NCBI GenBank assembly: GCA_018816735.1
Contig: JAHIVH010000123.1
Coordinates: 47,882 to 111,881 of the forward strand
Length of the DNA stretch: 64,000 nucleotides
Source: Pseudomonadota bacterium
GTDB lineage: Bacteria > Desulfobacterota > Desulfobacteria > Desulfobacterales > JAHIVH01
Reading direction: 5' to 3'
Part shown: positions 32,685-42,539 of the stretch, in pieces
How the letters are laid out: every line of letters begins with the position of its first letter
Position numbering within the stretch: position 1 is the stretch's first letter
Notes under the pieces: model-generated
Seen by the model: only the letters and a program-made list of their open reading frames with translations
Databases searched by the model: none
What the model was told of the DNA's origin: nothing
Position numbers and translations under genes: made by a program

Positions 32685-33518
32685 TCATTGACCGTAACTG
32701 TGCAGTCCGGGCAAGTAATTCACGCCGAAGTATGTGAATAGAACCGCGGCAAATCCTATAATAGAGATATATGCGATTCTCTTTCCCTGCCAGCCTTTCA
32801 TCAGCCGGGTATGCAACAAAAGCGCATAGACAAACCATGTGATAAGGGACCATGTCTCCTTGGGGTCCCATGACCAATAACTTCCCCAGGCTGAATTCGC
32901 CCACACCGAGCCTGTGATAATGCCAACAGAAAGAAAGAGAAATCCGAACATGATCATTTGATATGTCAGTTCATCAATCATGTCATACGAAGGAATGCGG
33001 GCGCCCATCCCTTCACTGCTGTTCATATACTGTTTTGAAAGATACATGATGCTCAATCCGCAAGCGACAGCGAATCCCGCATAACCCAGAAAGCATGTAA
33101 TGACATGGGCAATGAGCCAGTTGCTTTTCAAGGCCGGAATAAGCGGCTGAATACGATCATTCATGTTGGGGGACAGGGAGGCGTAGGCCATGGCAATGAA
33201 AGGCAGTGGGCTTGCAAACACGCTGATCGTAATTTCACGGGTTCTCCGTTCAATAACGATATAAATTATGGCTGTGGTCAGGGAAAAAAACACAAGCGAT
33301 TCATAGAGATTTGACAGCGGCGCATGACCGATACCCTGTTGGTAGGATTCCACCCATCTCAGAATGAAGCCTGCAATATTCCCGATAATGCCAGCCAGTG
33401 TACTGGCGGTCCCTATTTTCCCCAGCAGGGATTTGTTGAAAATCCATGAGGAAATGTATAAGACGGTGGCTAGCGCATAGACAAAAGTGACGATTGACAA
33501 AATTAAAGAACTGTTCAT
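32685..33518 (-). CDS. ccsB: Cytochrome c biogenesis protein CcsB/CcsA (System II haem handling)
   Basis: 277 residues, eight or so membrane helices, CytC assembly family. The haem-binding WWD-type loop is visible as WGSYWSWDPKETWSLITW, with flanking His residues. With ResB it forms the System II synthase that exports haem and attaches it to CXXCH apocytochromes. ATG 33516-33518 has AGGGAAA upstream. It sits between resB (78-base gap) and qrcA, so haem attachment and its multihaem client are encoded side by side. The naming (CcsA, ResC or CcsB) varies; the family is clear. Confidence 0.93.
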   Translation of the reverse strand: MNSSLILSIVTFVYALATVLYISSWIFNKSLLGKIGTASTLAGIIGNIAGFILRWVESYQQGIGHAPLSNLYESLVFFSLTTAIIYIVIERRTREITISVFASPLPFIAMAYASLSPNMNDRIQPLIPALKSNWLIAHVITCFLGYAGFAVACGLSIMYLSKQYMNSSEGMGARIPSYDMIDELTYQMIMFGFLFLSVGIITGSVWANSAWGSYWSWDPKETWSLITWFVYALLLHTRLMKGWQGKRIAYISIIGFAAVLFTYFGVNYLPGLHSYGQ

Positions 33519-33596
33519 AAAAATTTCCCTGAAAAATAAATCTGTGTTAGGCCGGTATGGCGAAGATCGCTTGATGTATGTTTTGTCATTTCCATA

Positions 33597-34970
33597 TCAC
33601 CGGCTGATTTTCGACAGTTTTTCTGTGATCCTATCGACAATGAACTTTATTCCCATTTTATTCTTGTTCGCCGTACCAGCGATCATGACCTGACAATTGT
33701 CTTTTTCTTTTTGAATTTCAACGCACAGTTTCTGGTGGGACATGAAAAATGTGATAAAGCATCCAAGAATAATTAATATAAACCCTGTATAAACAATATA
33801 TACACCCGGATCTTTTGTGACCTGAAGACCGGTATAATATCGCTTTTCAAAATTTCCTGCAGATATGATGACATCCCCGCCTCTCATTTTATCAAATTTG
33901 GCGAACTGAACCGGTATGACAATCTGTTTGGGGTCACTGCCATCGGAGGTTAATTCGCCTATAAAGGTTTCTCCGATGTTATGCCCCCGAAAACGGAAAG
34001 AGGGGGCAAATTGTTGAAGCGTAAATTTTCCTAACCCTCCGGGAATATCGACTTCTTCTCCTATAGAAACGGATTTTGTAAATTCCATGCCGGTTTCTCT
34101 GGATGTGAACGTTAAGGAGACTGTTTCTGGCGCTGTGGTTCCATAACTGGATTGGAAGATGTTAATCCCCTGGTACCTAAGGGGCTTATTGACAATGATA
34201 TCCTGTTTCAGCTCCTCTTTCCCATTTTCAAGAATGGTCAGGCTGGATCGGTATTCCTTGGGGGCGCCAGTGTCATAAAACGATACGTCAAATTTATCGC
34301 ATCGGATCACAAAATCAAGCGCGATGGTTTCATTTGATTTCCTTTTATGGATGACATGTTCGGATGATTTTTCAGGAATCGTCATATAGCCTTCAAATCC
34401 ATACATTGATCCGGCGAGTCCACCTGCGATCATGAGAATAATGCTCAAATGAACACCATATACGCCAAGTCTTGTCCATCTTCCTTTTTCCGAAAATATG
34501 GCATACCCGGTTTCATTTTTTTCAACGATGCATTTTGCAAACTTGCTTTCAATGATCTGAAGAAATTTTTCCACCAGGCTTTCTATGGGAAGCGTGGATG
34601 TGAAGTCCTGTCTGTTGCCGGCTTTTCTGAATTGTGCCAGATTAAAAACAGGTTTTTTGATAAATACAATTTTATATGTTGAGGATAATCTGTTCAAGGA
34701 ACAGATGACAAGATTGGCACAAAGAAGCAGAAGGAGAAATTGGTACCATCTTGAATGATACATATCAAAAAGATCAAGCGTGCTGAACACGTTAAAGAGT
34801 GTTTCTCCCAGGCTGTGGTAATAGGCTTCCGGGGATTCATTCTGGGGCAGAATCGTACCGATGATAGAGGTGATTGCGAGGAGGAGCAGTGTGATCACGG
34901 ACAATTTTACAGATGCAAAAAAATTCCAGATAGGGGTTAATATACTATTTGAGGCTGGTTTTTCCTCCAT
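33597..34970 (-). CDS. resB: ResB-family cytochrome c biogenesis protein
   Basis: 457 residues. Four membrane helices, three near the N-terminus (for example VKLSVITLLLLAITSIIGTILP) and one near the C-terminus (VYIVYTGFILIILGCFITFF), enclose a large periplasmic domain (about 190-375). LPQNESPEAYY is the usual ResB start region. Partner of the CcsB-type protein encoded just downstream. ATG 34968-34970 has AAAGGATAA upstream. No thiol-reducing partner (ResA, CcdA) is in the window. Confidence 0.93.
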   Translation of the reverse strand: MEEKPASNSILTPIWNFFASVKLSVITLLLLAITSIIGTILPQNESPEAYYHSLGETLFNVFSTLDLFDMYHSRWYQFLLLLLCANLVICSLNRLSSTYKIVFIKKPVFNLAQFRKAGNRQDFTSTLPIESLVEKFLQIIESKFAKCIVEKNETGYAIFSEKGRWTRLGVYGVHLSIILMIAGGLAGSMYGFEGYMTIPEKSSEHVIHKRKSNETIALDFVIRCDKFDVSFYDTGAPKEYRSSLTILENGKEELKQDIIVNKPLRYQGINIFQSSYGTTAPETVSLTFTSRETGMEFTKSVSIGEEVDIPGGLGKFTLQQFAPSFRFRGHNIGETFIGELTSDGSDPKQIVIPVQFAKFDKMRGGDVIISAGNFEKRYYTGLQVTKDPGVYIVYTGFILIILGCFITFFMSHQKLCVEIQKEKDNCQVMIAGTANKNKMGIKFIVDRITEKLSKISR

Positions 34971-35132
34971 GGGTTATCCTTTCAGTAAAAAATGATTTTC
35001 AGCACCGATTGAAAGATTCCTGTTTCAGATCAGCGGGAAAACGAAACAAAATAAAGATCAGTGCATATCAAATTGGGAATTCATTATCAACTTAATTTGG
35101 CGTCAGCTTTTTTTGGGGTGGCTTGTCATGCT

Positions 35133-38078
35133 TTAGTTGCTTTGATCTCCCTTGGAAAGTTGAGGTTTTACAATGATGACAGCCGCTTTTTCATTGATCA
35201 GATACTGTTTGGCCAGATTGGTGAGGTCCCGGGATGTGATTGATGAATAGTCATTTTGAATGGTTCTGCTCCAGTCAAGTTGCTGAGGATAGCGCCATGA
35301 ATTTTTCAGAACGCTGTTCAGCCAGTACGTGTTCGTCCGTCTCATGTCTTTAATGTGAGTCAGAATCGGATCAACGGCCAATCTCAACTCTTCTTCCAAA
35401 ATACCGTTTAAACGTATGTCTGAGGATATATTTTTTATTTCATCTGCAACCATTTCTGCCTGGTCAGGCTGGACCGGGACAATGGCCTGGAAAAGTCCAA
35501 AAAACGGATAAGCCTGGCTGGAATTGTTATAAGCAAAGGGGGAGTATGCGGCCCCCAGTTTTTCCCGGATGGTTTTTCTGAGCCTTTCCGAAAATGCAGC
35601 GCCCAACGCCGAAAGGCGCCTGGTTCGCTCAATATACCAGAATTCATCTGTCAACCAGGATACAACCACAAGCCCTTTTGGAATATCTGTCTTAAGGTAT
35701 TCTTCAAGTGTTTTCCCCGATGGAAATGAAAGCGGTGACAGGGGCCTTTGCCGTGAAGGTTCAGTTCGCGCAGGCAGTGATCCCAGATAGGTCCCGGCTG
35801 TTTCAATGATGCGGTCTATATCAATGTCCCCGGCAATGGAAATTTCAAGACAATCTTTATTAAATGAAGGGGCAAGCCAGTTTTTGACGTCATCAAGGGT
35901 AATTTTTTTAAACGCATCATAGGCTGGAAGGCCGAAACGGGTGTCTCCACCTGTGAAAAAGGCTTCCCCTTTCAAAGGCATCACGCCGTCCACTGTTCGT
36001 GAAAGGGACAGATATTGCTGACCGAATCTTTCCATGGCCAGATGAAAGGATTCCTCTCTGAATCCGGGGTCTGTAATATATGCATTGAGGAGCTGAAAAA
36101 GCAGGTCCGTTTCTTCAGATATGGTCTGGCCACTGAATATAAAATACCCATCTGCCACACTAAAGGCGATCTGTGTGCTTTTACCGGAAAGCGCTTCTTC
36201 AAGGCGTTCTTTTTCCATTTGGCCAAGACCGCTTTCGTTGATGACTTCTGCCGCAATCAGTGAGAGACCGGGGGTGGATTCCGGCTCATCTGATCGGCCA
36301 TTACCGAATATGAGGCTGAAAACAACTTCATCGGCTTTAAAATTTGTTTTCTTGAGCTGAAGACGAACGCCATTTTTAAATTCAACAATGGTGATGCCCA
36401 GATCTTCTATGTCCTGTCTTTCGATGATCTCTCCCTGTGATTCGGGTTTTGAAGAATAAGGAAAAACCGGTTTGCCGTTTGTTTCAGGCATGACCACAGG
36501 AAGGCTCATGCTGTGTTGATAGGCCGATAAAATAATATTTTCCGCTTTTTTTTCAGCGTGTTCGATTTGAGCGTTCCCTGTTACCAGGATCAGCCTGTTG
36601 TCTTCTTTCCATAGAATTTTGAAAGCCTGATGGACTTCTTCCAGCGTCATGGCCGCCAGCATTTCCGAGTAGAGTTGCTTTTCCTGTTCCGGAGACTGAA
36701 ACGTTCTGTCCTCATTGATATCCATGATAATCTGTCTGGCAATATCTTCGCTGTTTCGGGTGGTTTTTGCTTTTACCGTATTTTCAAGACTGGCTAAAAA
36801 ATCGTTTTTTACCCTTTCCAGCTCGGATGCCGTAAACCCATATATAAGGGCTGTTCTCAATGTTTGTTCAATGGTACTGAGTGTGCGCTCCCAGTTTTCA
36901 GGGCTTGATGTGGCTGCGATTTCCGCGTATTCTATGGACTTGTAATAAATTCCTGAACCTGTTGATGCTTCGGTAAAGGGCGTTTCCGGTTTGCCGGTTA
37001 TTTTATTCAACCTGTTCTGAAGGATCATGCCGGCAATCCGCTCGGTCAGCAGCTTTTTCTCCAGGGAATACGATTCTTTTGCCTGGGGGATGATATTCAC
37101 CCGTTCAATGGTGACGGTTGTGCTTCCCGCTTCCGCTTCATAGTGATAAAAGGATTTCATGCCGTCATGCGATATTTTTCCCAGCTCAGGTTCGTCCCGG
37201 GCAGGAGCTCTTGGCTTCATGGAAGCGAATTTATCTCTGATCAGCGGGAGCGCCATGTCCGGATCAAAATCACCGGCCATGACAAGGACCATTTTTTCAG
37301 GCCTGTACCATGAATCATAAAAATCTTTCAGTAATTTTTGATCGGCATTTTTTATGATATTTTCATCGCCAATGGGCAGTCTTTTTACAAGCTTCGTTCC
37401 AGGAAGGCTGAAATTGAGGGTTTTCACAAACGTTCGGTAAGATACACTGTCTCTTGTGCGTTTTTCCGCGAGAACAATTTTCCCTTCCCTTTCAATTTCT
37501 GTCTCCTGCAAATGCGCACCTTCCGCAAAGTCCTGCATGACCACGAGGGCATTTTCAATTTGCTCTTTTGTGCCTTCCGGGAGGAGCATATCGTAAACGG
37601 TTTCATAAAACCCTGTATGGGCATTGGCATCTGCGCCAAATTGCATGCCGATACTCTGAAAATATTTGACAAGTTCACCCGGTTCAAAATGGGTTGAACC
37701 GTCATAGACCAAATGTTCCAGAAAGTGGGCAAGTCCCTGTTCATGATCGTTTTCATACATGGAACCGACCTGAATATCCAGGTGAAGACTTATCCTGTCC
37801 CTGGGCTCATTGTTTTTATAGAGGATATACCGGAATCCATTTTCAAATTCACCGGTGCGCATTGCCGGGTCTGGTGTGATCGCAATCGATTCCCTGGGCG
37901 GGGTGTCAACCGGCGTACCCTGGATTTTCCCGAAGATATTCCCGTGACCACAGCCTTGTATGAGGAGAAGGGTGATAAAAAGGAAAATTCGGATAAACCG
38001 GATTCCTGAACCGTATCCTTTTTTAAAATGAGTGGTTATATCCGCCATTTGCCGGTTGTCTGATTGGATGCTTGTCAT
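35133..38078 (-). CDS. M16-family zinc metallopeptidase, lipoprotein
   Basis: About 981 residues. A signal peptide ends in LLLIQGC, a lipobox. Two M16 modules follow: the first (about 60-480) carries the inverted zinc motif HFLEH at about residue 120, with the downstream Glu in EREGKIVLAEKRTRD; the second (about 530-970) is the inactive partner typical of this family. The layout matches PqqL-like periplasmic peptidases. Likely role: degradation of exported peptides or small proteins at the envelope. I chose ATG 38076-38078 because AAGGAG lies upstream; the frame is open to 38105. Downstream of ppiD and the zinc-ribbon gene in the same direction, so an envelope-quality-control group is plausible. 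Confidence 0.9.
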   Translation of the reverse strand: MTSIQSDNRQMADITTHFKKGYGSGIRFIRIFLFITLLLIQGCGHGNIFGKIQGTPVDTPPRESIAITPDPAMRTGEFENGFRYILYKNNEPRDRISLHLDIQVGSMYENDHEQGLAHFLEHLVYDGSTHFEPGELVKYFQSIGMQFGADANAHTGFYETVYDMLLPEGTKEQIENALVVMQDFAEGAHLQETEIEREGKIVLAEKRTRDSVSYRTFVKTLNFSLPGTKLVKRLPIGDENIIKNADQKLLKDFYDSWYRPEKMVLVMAGDFDPDMALPLIRDKFASMKPRAPARDEPELGKISHDGMKSFYHYEAEAGSTTVTIERVNIIPQAKESYSLEKKLLTERIAGMILQNRLNKITGKPETPFTEASTGSGIYYKSIEYAEIAATSSPENWERTLSTIEQTLRTALIYGFTASELERVKNDFLASLENTVKAKTTRNSEDIARQIIMDINEDRTFQSPEQEKQLYSEMLAAMTLEEVHQAFKILWKEDNRLILVTGNAQIEHAEKKAENIILSAYQHSMSLPVVMPETNGKPVFPYSSKPESQGEIIERQDIEDLGITIVEFKNGVRLQLKKTNFKADEVVFSLIFGNGRSDEPESTPGLSLIAAEVINESGLGQMEKERLEEALSGKSTQIAFSVADGYFIFSGQTISEETDLLFQLLNAYITDPGFREESFHLAMERFGQQYLSLSRTVDGVMPLKGEAFFTGGDTRFGLPAYDAFKKITLDDVKNWLAPSFNKDCLEISIAGDIDIDRIIETAGTYLGSLPARTEPSRQRPLSPLSFPSGKTLEEYLKTDIPKGLVVVSWLTDEFWYIERTRRLSALGAAFSERLRKTIREKLGAAYSPFAYNNSSQAYPFFGLFQAIVPVQPDQAEMVADEIKNISSDIRLNGILEEELRLAVDPILTHIKDMRRTNTYWLNSVLKNSWRYPQQLDWSRTIQNDYSSITSRDLTNLAKQYLINEKAAVIIVKPQLSKGDQSN

Positions 38079-38172
38079 TTGATAACTCCTTGCCGGCAGG
38101 GCCATATTTGACGAACCTTATGGAATACGGAATGGTCATATCGGCGTCACCGCATGTTGATCGTTCAAATTC

Positions 38173-38400
38173 CTAAAAGAATACTTTCCAGATATAGGCT
38201 GCAAAAAGCGCGGATGCCAGAATGAAAGCAAGGTAGGCTTTCCAGTTAAAGGGACGTTTTGCGAGTCCCACATGGTCGACTTTGCCTACTTTTGTATTGC
38301 ATTCGATGCACGCTGTCGCATCCAGCTTGAGAATGGCAAAGCACTCGGGGCATCTTTTGTGTTTGAAATTTATTTTTTCGGCATTTTTTCTTTTAAACAT
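38173..38400 (-). CDS. Small zinc-ribbon protein with C-terminal membrane helix
   Basis: 75 residues. A four-cysteine zinc ribbon (CPEC...CIEC, about 18-35) is followed by one membrane helix at the C-terminus (YLAFILASALFAAYIW). It starts 2 bases after the ppiD stop, so it is in that operon. Such tail-anchored zinc ribbons are common in this group, but their function is unknown. Confidence 0.75.
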   Translation of the reverse strand: MFKRKNAEKINFKHKRCPECFAILKLDATACIECNTKVGKVDHVGLAKRPFNWKAYLAFILASALFAAYIWKVFF

Positions 38401-38402
38401 GT

Positions 38403-40298
38403 TTATTTATCAAGAAATCCTTCCTTGATGGTAATTTCACTTTCACTCCTCAGCTGTGCCAGCCAGTCTTCAAATAGCCCGGATTCTTTTTTCTGTAAGA
38501 GGTTTGTTTTGATCTCTTCCCGTTCCTTGGCGAGATTTTCAGGATCAGGCAGTTTTCTTTCCTTCAGGCTGATCACATAATATCCCTTTTTGCCCTTTAG
38601 CACGGCTTCATTGACCTGATCTGGTGTTTTGAGCGTAAATGCCTCCTGGGATATTTCCCGTTCATACCCAATCTCAGGTATGGCTTCCTGGCGTTTAAAC
38701 AGGCCTGTTGACTTGATGGCGAGGCCTATCTTTTGTGCCTCATCAGCAAAAGCCACACCTTTTTTAACCGTATTTAAAAATTCATTGGCCGTGTTTAACG
38801 CAGCATCATTTTGCATCTTTGCCACAAGGTCTACCCGGACCGATTCAATCACGTCTTTGAGATCGGGAACACGAGGTTCAATTTTTTCATCGAGCCGGAT
38901 AATATAATATCCATCTTCAAATTCTTCCACGTCGCTGGTTTCCATTACAGGCAGACTGAAGGTAGCCTGGGCGAATTTAAAACTGTTCGGGATTCCCTTG
39001 ATCGGATCTTTCTCGGAGAAAAAGTCTGTGGTCTCAACCTTTTGGGAAGCTGTTTCTGCGGCCAGACTGAGGTCATCCCCATTGACGATGGCTTCATAAA
39101 TGGTTTCAGCATCATTATAGGCAAGAGTCCTGGCCTTCTGCGTTTTCAATTTGTCCGTAATTCCCGGTGTGGCCTCTTCTAATGATTTTTTGGCCGCTTC
39201 ATTGACTTTTTCAACCTTGATAATATGCCAGCCGAATTGCGTTCTGACCGGATCGCTGATTTCGCCGGGTTTCATTGAAAATGCCTGGTCTGAAAAGGGT
39301 TTTACCATATCTTCATATTTAAAGGCATTCAAATATCCGCCATTTTCCTTGCTTGGACCTTCCGAGTATTTTTTTGCAAGCTCGGCAAAATCCTTTCCGG
39401 CTTTGGCTTCCTTCAATATATCAAGAATGGCGGCTTTTTTTTCTTCCTCGACCTTTTCACCGGATTCAACCGGAACCTTGATCAATATATGGCGGGCAGC
39501 CACTGTTTTTGGAGATTCAAATTCCTGTATATATTCTTCATAATAATTTTTAATATCATCCGGGGGGATGTCTACCTTCACCATGTAATCTTCCGGGTTC
39601 AGTCGAATATAGCTGGCCTTGGCTTTAGGTTCGGTTTTATATTTATCCCCGTTTTCCTTGTAATAGGTTTCGATCTCTGCATCAGAAGGCGAAATATCCT
39701 TTTTGTCATCAGGCGAAAACATGACGTAATTGATGTCAACAGCCGCATTCTGCCAATTATACCATTCTGAAATTTCACTGTCTGAAATTTTGACATTATC
39801 AATGACCATGGATCTCAGTTTTTCGATGGTCATGCCCTCTCTCTGCATGGTTTCAAATACGTCAGGAGAAAGGCCATTGCTTCTGAGCAATGTTTTATAT
39901 ATATTTGCGTTAAATGCGCCTTCATTTTGAAACATGGGTGTATTTTTAATGGATTCGGCAAGCTCTTCGTCGGAAATCCTGATTTTCAATTTGCCGCTTT
40001 CCTGAAGCAGAAGTTTTTTATCGATCAGCCGGTTTAAGGCCTGTGTTTCAATCTGCAGCATCTCAATCATCTCATCGTTCAAATTATTTCCGAAACGCTG
40101 GCGCATCTGGGCAACCAAGTTCTGATAGGATTGTTGATATTCGTCTGCAGAGACAGGCTCACCGTTTACTGTTGCGACATCCTGATATTTGTTTGAATCA
40201 TTAGAGCCAACACCCCACAGCACAAAAACGATTACAATGATGCCTAAAAGGACTTTGACGATCCAGGATCCTGCGTTCTCCCGCATTAATCTGAGCAT
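38403..40298 (-). CDS. ppiD: PpiD-like membrane-anchored peptidyl-prolyl isomerase
   Basis: 631 residues. One N-terminal membrane helix (WIVKVLLGIIVIVFVLWGVG), a SurA-like N-terminal chaperone domain (about 40-190), a parvulin PpiC domain (about 263-361: ARHILIKV, YSEGPSKENGG, QFGWHIIKVE) and a second, poorer parvulin-like segment near the C-terminus. It should assist folding of exported outer-membrane proteins, tethered to the inner membrane and facing the periplasm. ATG 40296-40298 has AGAGGGAAA upstream. First gene of ppiD-zinc ribbon-M16. Confidence 0.9.
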   Translation of the reverse strand: MLRLMRENAGSWIVKVLLGIIVIVFVLWGVGSNDSNKYQDVATVNGEPVSADEYQQSYQNLVAQMRQRFGNNLNDEMIEMLQIETQALNRLIDKKLLLQESGKLKIRISDEELAESIKNTPMFQNEGAFNANIYKTLLRSNGLSPDVFETMQREGMTIEKLRSMVIDNVKISDSEISEWYNWQNAAVDINYVMFSPDDKKDISPSDAEIETYYKENGDKYKTEPKAKASYIRLNPEDYMVKVDIPPDDIKNYYEEYIQEFESPKTVAARHILIKVPVESGEKVEEEKKAAILDILKEAKAGKDFAELAKKYSEGPSKENGGYLNAFKYEDMVKPFSDQAFSMKPGEISDPVRTQFGWHIIKVEKVNEAAKKSLEEATPGITDKLKTQKARTLAYNDAETIYEAIVNGDDLSLAAETASQKVETTDFFSEKDPIKGIPNSFKFAQATFSLPVMETSDVEEFEDGYYIIRLDEKIEPRVPDLKDVIESVRVDLVAKMQNDAALNTANEFLNTVKKGVAFADEAQKIGLAIKSTGLFKRQEAIPEIGYEREISQEAFTLKTPDQVNEAVLKGKKGYYVISLKERKLPDPENLAKEREEIKTNLLQKKESGLFEDWLAQLRSESEITIKEGFLDK

Positions 40299-41580
40299 TA
40301 ATTTTTCCCTCTACTCATTTTTCGGCTTCAAGAGCCGTCAAGAAAGTTTTTGATGATCATGGCGCCATACTGAATCATAGATACGGACCATGTTTTTCCA
40401 AACGTTTGTTAATCGCCATGTACGTTAAACAAATTGGTTTTTTGATCATGGCCATGAACAAAATTCAGGTAATACATTGTACAGGTGGAAAACCCTGAAA
40501 AAAGTTTTGCCACTTTTTTAAATTAAGTAGTTCTATTTTCAATAGGTAATTTTGTCAACACTTTCCATCATACCCAAAAGGGTGAAAGACAAAAGGCATA
40601 AAACAGGTTTAAGGGTAAACGGCAAAGGGTAAAAAGTAACCGGCAGGGCGAAGGGTGCTGGATAAAAAGGTGCCAACGGTTTTACAGTTTGCAAAATAAT
40701 GTGACAGAATTTTTTTCCTGGATATGCCTGATCTTTTTTCCTTTGAAAAAAATAATCCTTTAATATCAGCCGGGTAAAAAAAAGTGATTTTTCAGGTATA
40801 GGATTTGCTATTAAATCAGCCAGAAGAGGGTTGAGCGTTGACACGGAGATGACTGAATTCAACCGAAATATTTTCACCTGAAAAGTATCAGGGGATCTTT
40901 GGAAATGAAGGGATTCTTTGGCATAATACCTGATAAACTGTTAAACAGCGTTATATGGGAAAGGAAATGTTTTAAAAAATCATAAATGGAAGTGTTTTAA
41001 ATGGCCGTAAAAAAATGCCGAAAGGGATAAAAAATAGCATTATAGTTATTGACATTGAAGCTGAAATATACTATGGCGTGAGCAACATTAAAACAGGTTG
41101 CTTTGTTATACGTTTTTTGCCTGATATACGATATGGAGAACCTGAAAAGATTCTTGACTATGAATATAGCCCCAAAATACAGTTGACCCTTTTTTAACAG
41201 TTTCGTTTAATTCGATTTGTGATTGTTATCATTGTTTTCGAGTTGGGGGTTTCGCCTTAAATATATGAGCGGGTTCCCCCATGGACATGTGGCATAGATT
41301 GATTTAATAGGTATAGATAACTAGTTAGATATATTTTTTTCAATTCAAATAATATTCAGCATTTCAGTGATCAATTTTTAATCAGACAGAACAAGGTTCT
41401 ATGAAAATTGATTCAGGACATTTTTTTTATTTTTTCCGTAATTTAAAAAGCATCTTTTCCGGCATCAGCGTATTGAAGGACGTATGACAATCGATGGCAA
41501 TATTCGATTATTTCTGGACCGGACAGGAATCATAAACCGGTAGTATCAGGTGCAGATATAAAATAAGGAGTATATGAATA
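40299..41580. other. 1.28-kb gene-poor region upstream of phaE
   Basis: No convincing gene. Open frames here lack ribosome sites or are low complexity. It contains a short hairpin (CGGCT TCAAG AGCCG, near 40323-40337) just before ppiD, a purine-rich degenerate repeat (annotated below), a long AT-rich stretch, and the phaE ribosome site AAGGAG at about 41564-41569. A 60-codon open frame at 41015-41197 has no ribosome site and no recognisable product. A small RNA or a decayed gene could be hidden here; I see no specific sign of either. Confidence 0.5.
40565..40675. repeat. Degenerate AAGGGTRAA-type low-complexity repeat
   Basis: Recurring AAAAGGGTGAAAG, TTAAGGGTAAACGG, AAAGGGTAAAAAG and CGAAGGGTGC units on the + strand. 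This kind of low-complexity repeat yields spurious Pro/Leu/Phe-rich open frames on the opposite strand, as happens here, and is not coding. Origin unknown. Confidence 0.6.
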
Positions 41581-42501
41581 ATGAAAGATACCAACAAAAC
41601 CGATACGGATTCAACAGGCGGTTTCAGTGAATTGATGGGGAGAACTGCTGAATTATGGGGAGAAATGACCCGTAATTTTATTGACAAAACGGAATCATTT
41701 TCCAAGATGCCCGGTAACGGGAAAACCATGGTTTTTCCGGGGATTGACACATGGGAAAACCTGTTGAATACATGGCAAAAGTCCGGTGGTAATGGCAACG
41801 GTCAGAAAGACCAAGGTTCGACAATGAAAGGTATGCAGGATGTGTCGGAAAGCCTGAATAAAATTTTGAAATCCGGTCTGGCCGCCTGTGTAAATACTCA
41901 AAAACAATGGATGGAAAGTGCGGAGAGCATCAGTGAATCAATGGCCACATTTGATTCAAAAAATTCCGGTCCGGAGCTGTTCGAACTTTTTAAGGATATA
42001 TACAAAAAGGAAATCAGCAAGTTTTTTTCCATTCCCCAGTTGGGACTGGCAAGATTTTATCAGGAAAGGGTGATACAGCTTGTTGATAAATTTAACCTTT
42101 TCCAGGCCAATTTTCTTGAGTTTTTGTTTTTGCTCTACATTCCTCTTGGACAGTCTTTCAAGGTGCTTCAAAAAACGCTTGCGGATATGAATGAGAAAGA
42201 CACCTTGCCCCAGAATTTTAACGATTACTACCAGATATGGGTCAAAATGCTGGAAGAAAAATATATGGAGCTTTTCAGGTCAACCGAATATGTCAATGTG
42301 CTCGGGAAAGCCCTTAATGCCTTGAATGATTTTCTTTCAGCCAGACAGGCCATTACCCAGGATTTTTTAAAAATGTCCGGAATCCCCGTAGAGAAAGATT
42401 TGGATGAACTGTACAAGGATATTTATCACCTGAAAAAAAGAATTGGTCACCTGGAAAAAACCATCGAAGAACTGTCACCCAAAAAAAACAGCGGTAAATA
42501 A
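41581..42501 (+). CDS. phaE: Class III poly(R)-hydroxyalkanoate synthase subunit PhaE
   Basis: 306 residues, mostly helical, of the PhaE family. It has no catalytic site and forms the class III synthase with PhaC, which polymerises hydroxyacyl-CoA into storage granules. Family features are a Trp-containing N-terminus (ELMGRTAELWGEMTRNF) and a C-terminal coiled coil (LKKRIGHLEKTIEEL). An out-of-frame ATG at 41574 lies closer to the AAGGAG than the true start at 41581 and opens only 18 codons, which may reduce translation. phaC begins 38 bases downstream. Confidence 0.9.
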   Translation: MKDTNKTDTDSTGGFSELMGRTAELWGEMTRNFIDKTESFSKMPGNGKTMVFPGIDTWENLLNTWQKSGGNGNGQKDQGSTMKGMQDVSESLNKILKSGLAACVNTQKQWMESAESISESMATFDSKNSGPELFELFKDIYKKEISKFFSIPQLGLARFYQERVIQLVDKFNLFQANFLEFLFLLYIPLGQSFKVLQKTLADMNEKDTLPQNFNDYYQIWVKMLEEKYMELFRSTEYVNVLGKALNALNDFLSARQAITQDFLKMSGIPVEKDLDELYKDIYHLKKRIGHLEKTIEELSPKKNSGK

Positions 42502-42539
42502 TTTTTAGCAAATTATTTTTATATAAATCAGGAGGCACT

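Noticed and set aside
40539..40877. 112-codon minus-strand frame
   Set aside because: Its Pro/Leu/Phe-rich end is the translation of the low-complexity AAGGGTAAA repeat; such frames are spurious.
41015..41197. 60-codon + strand frame upstream of phaE
   Set aside because: No ribosome site and no recognisable fold. Left as possible but unsupported.
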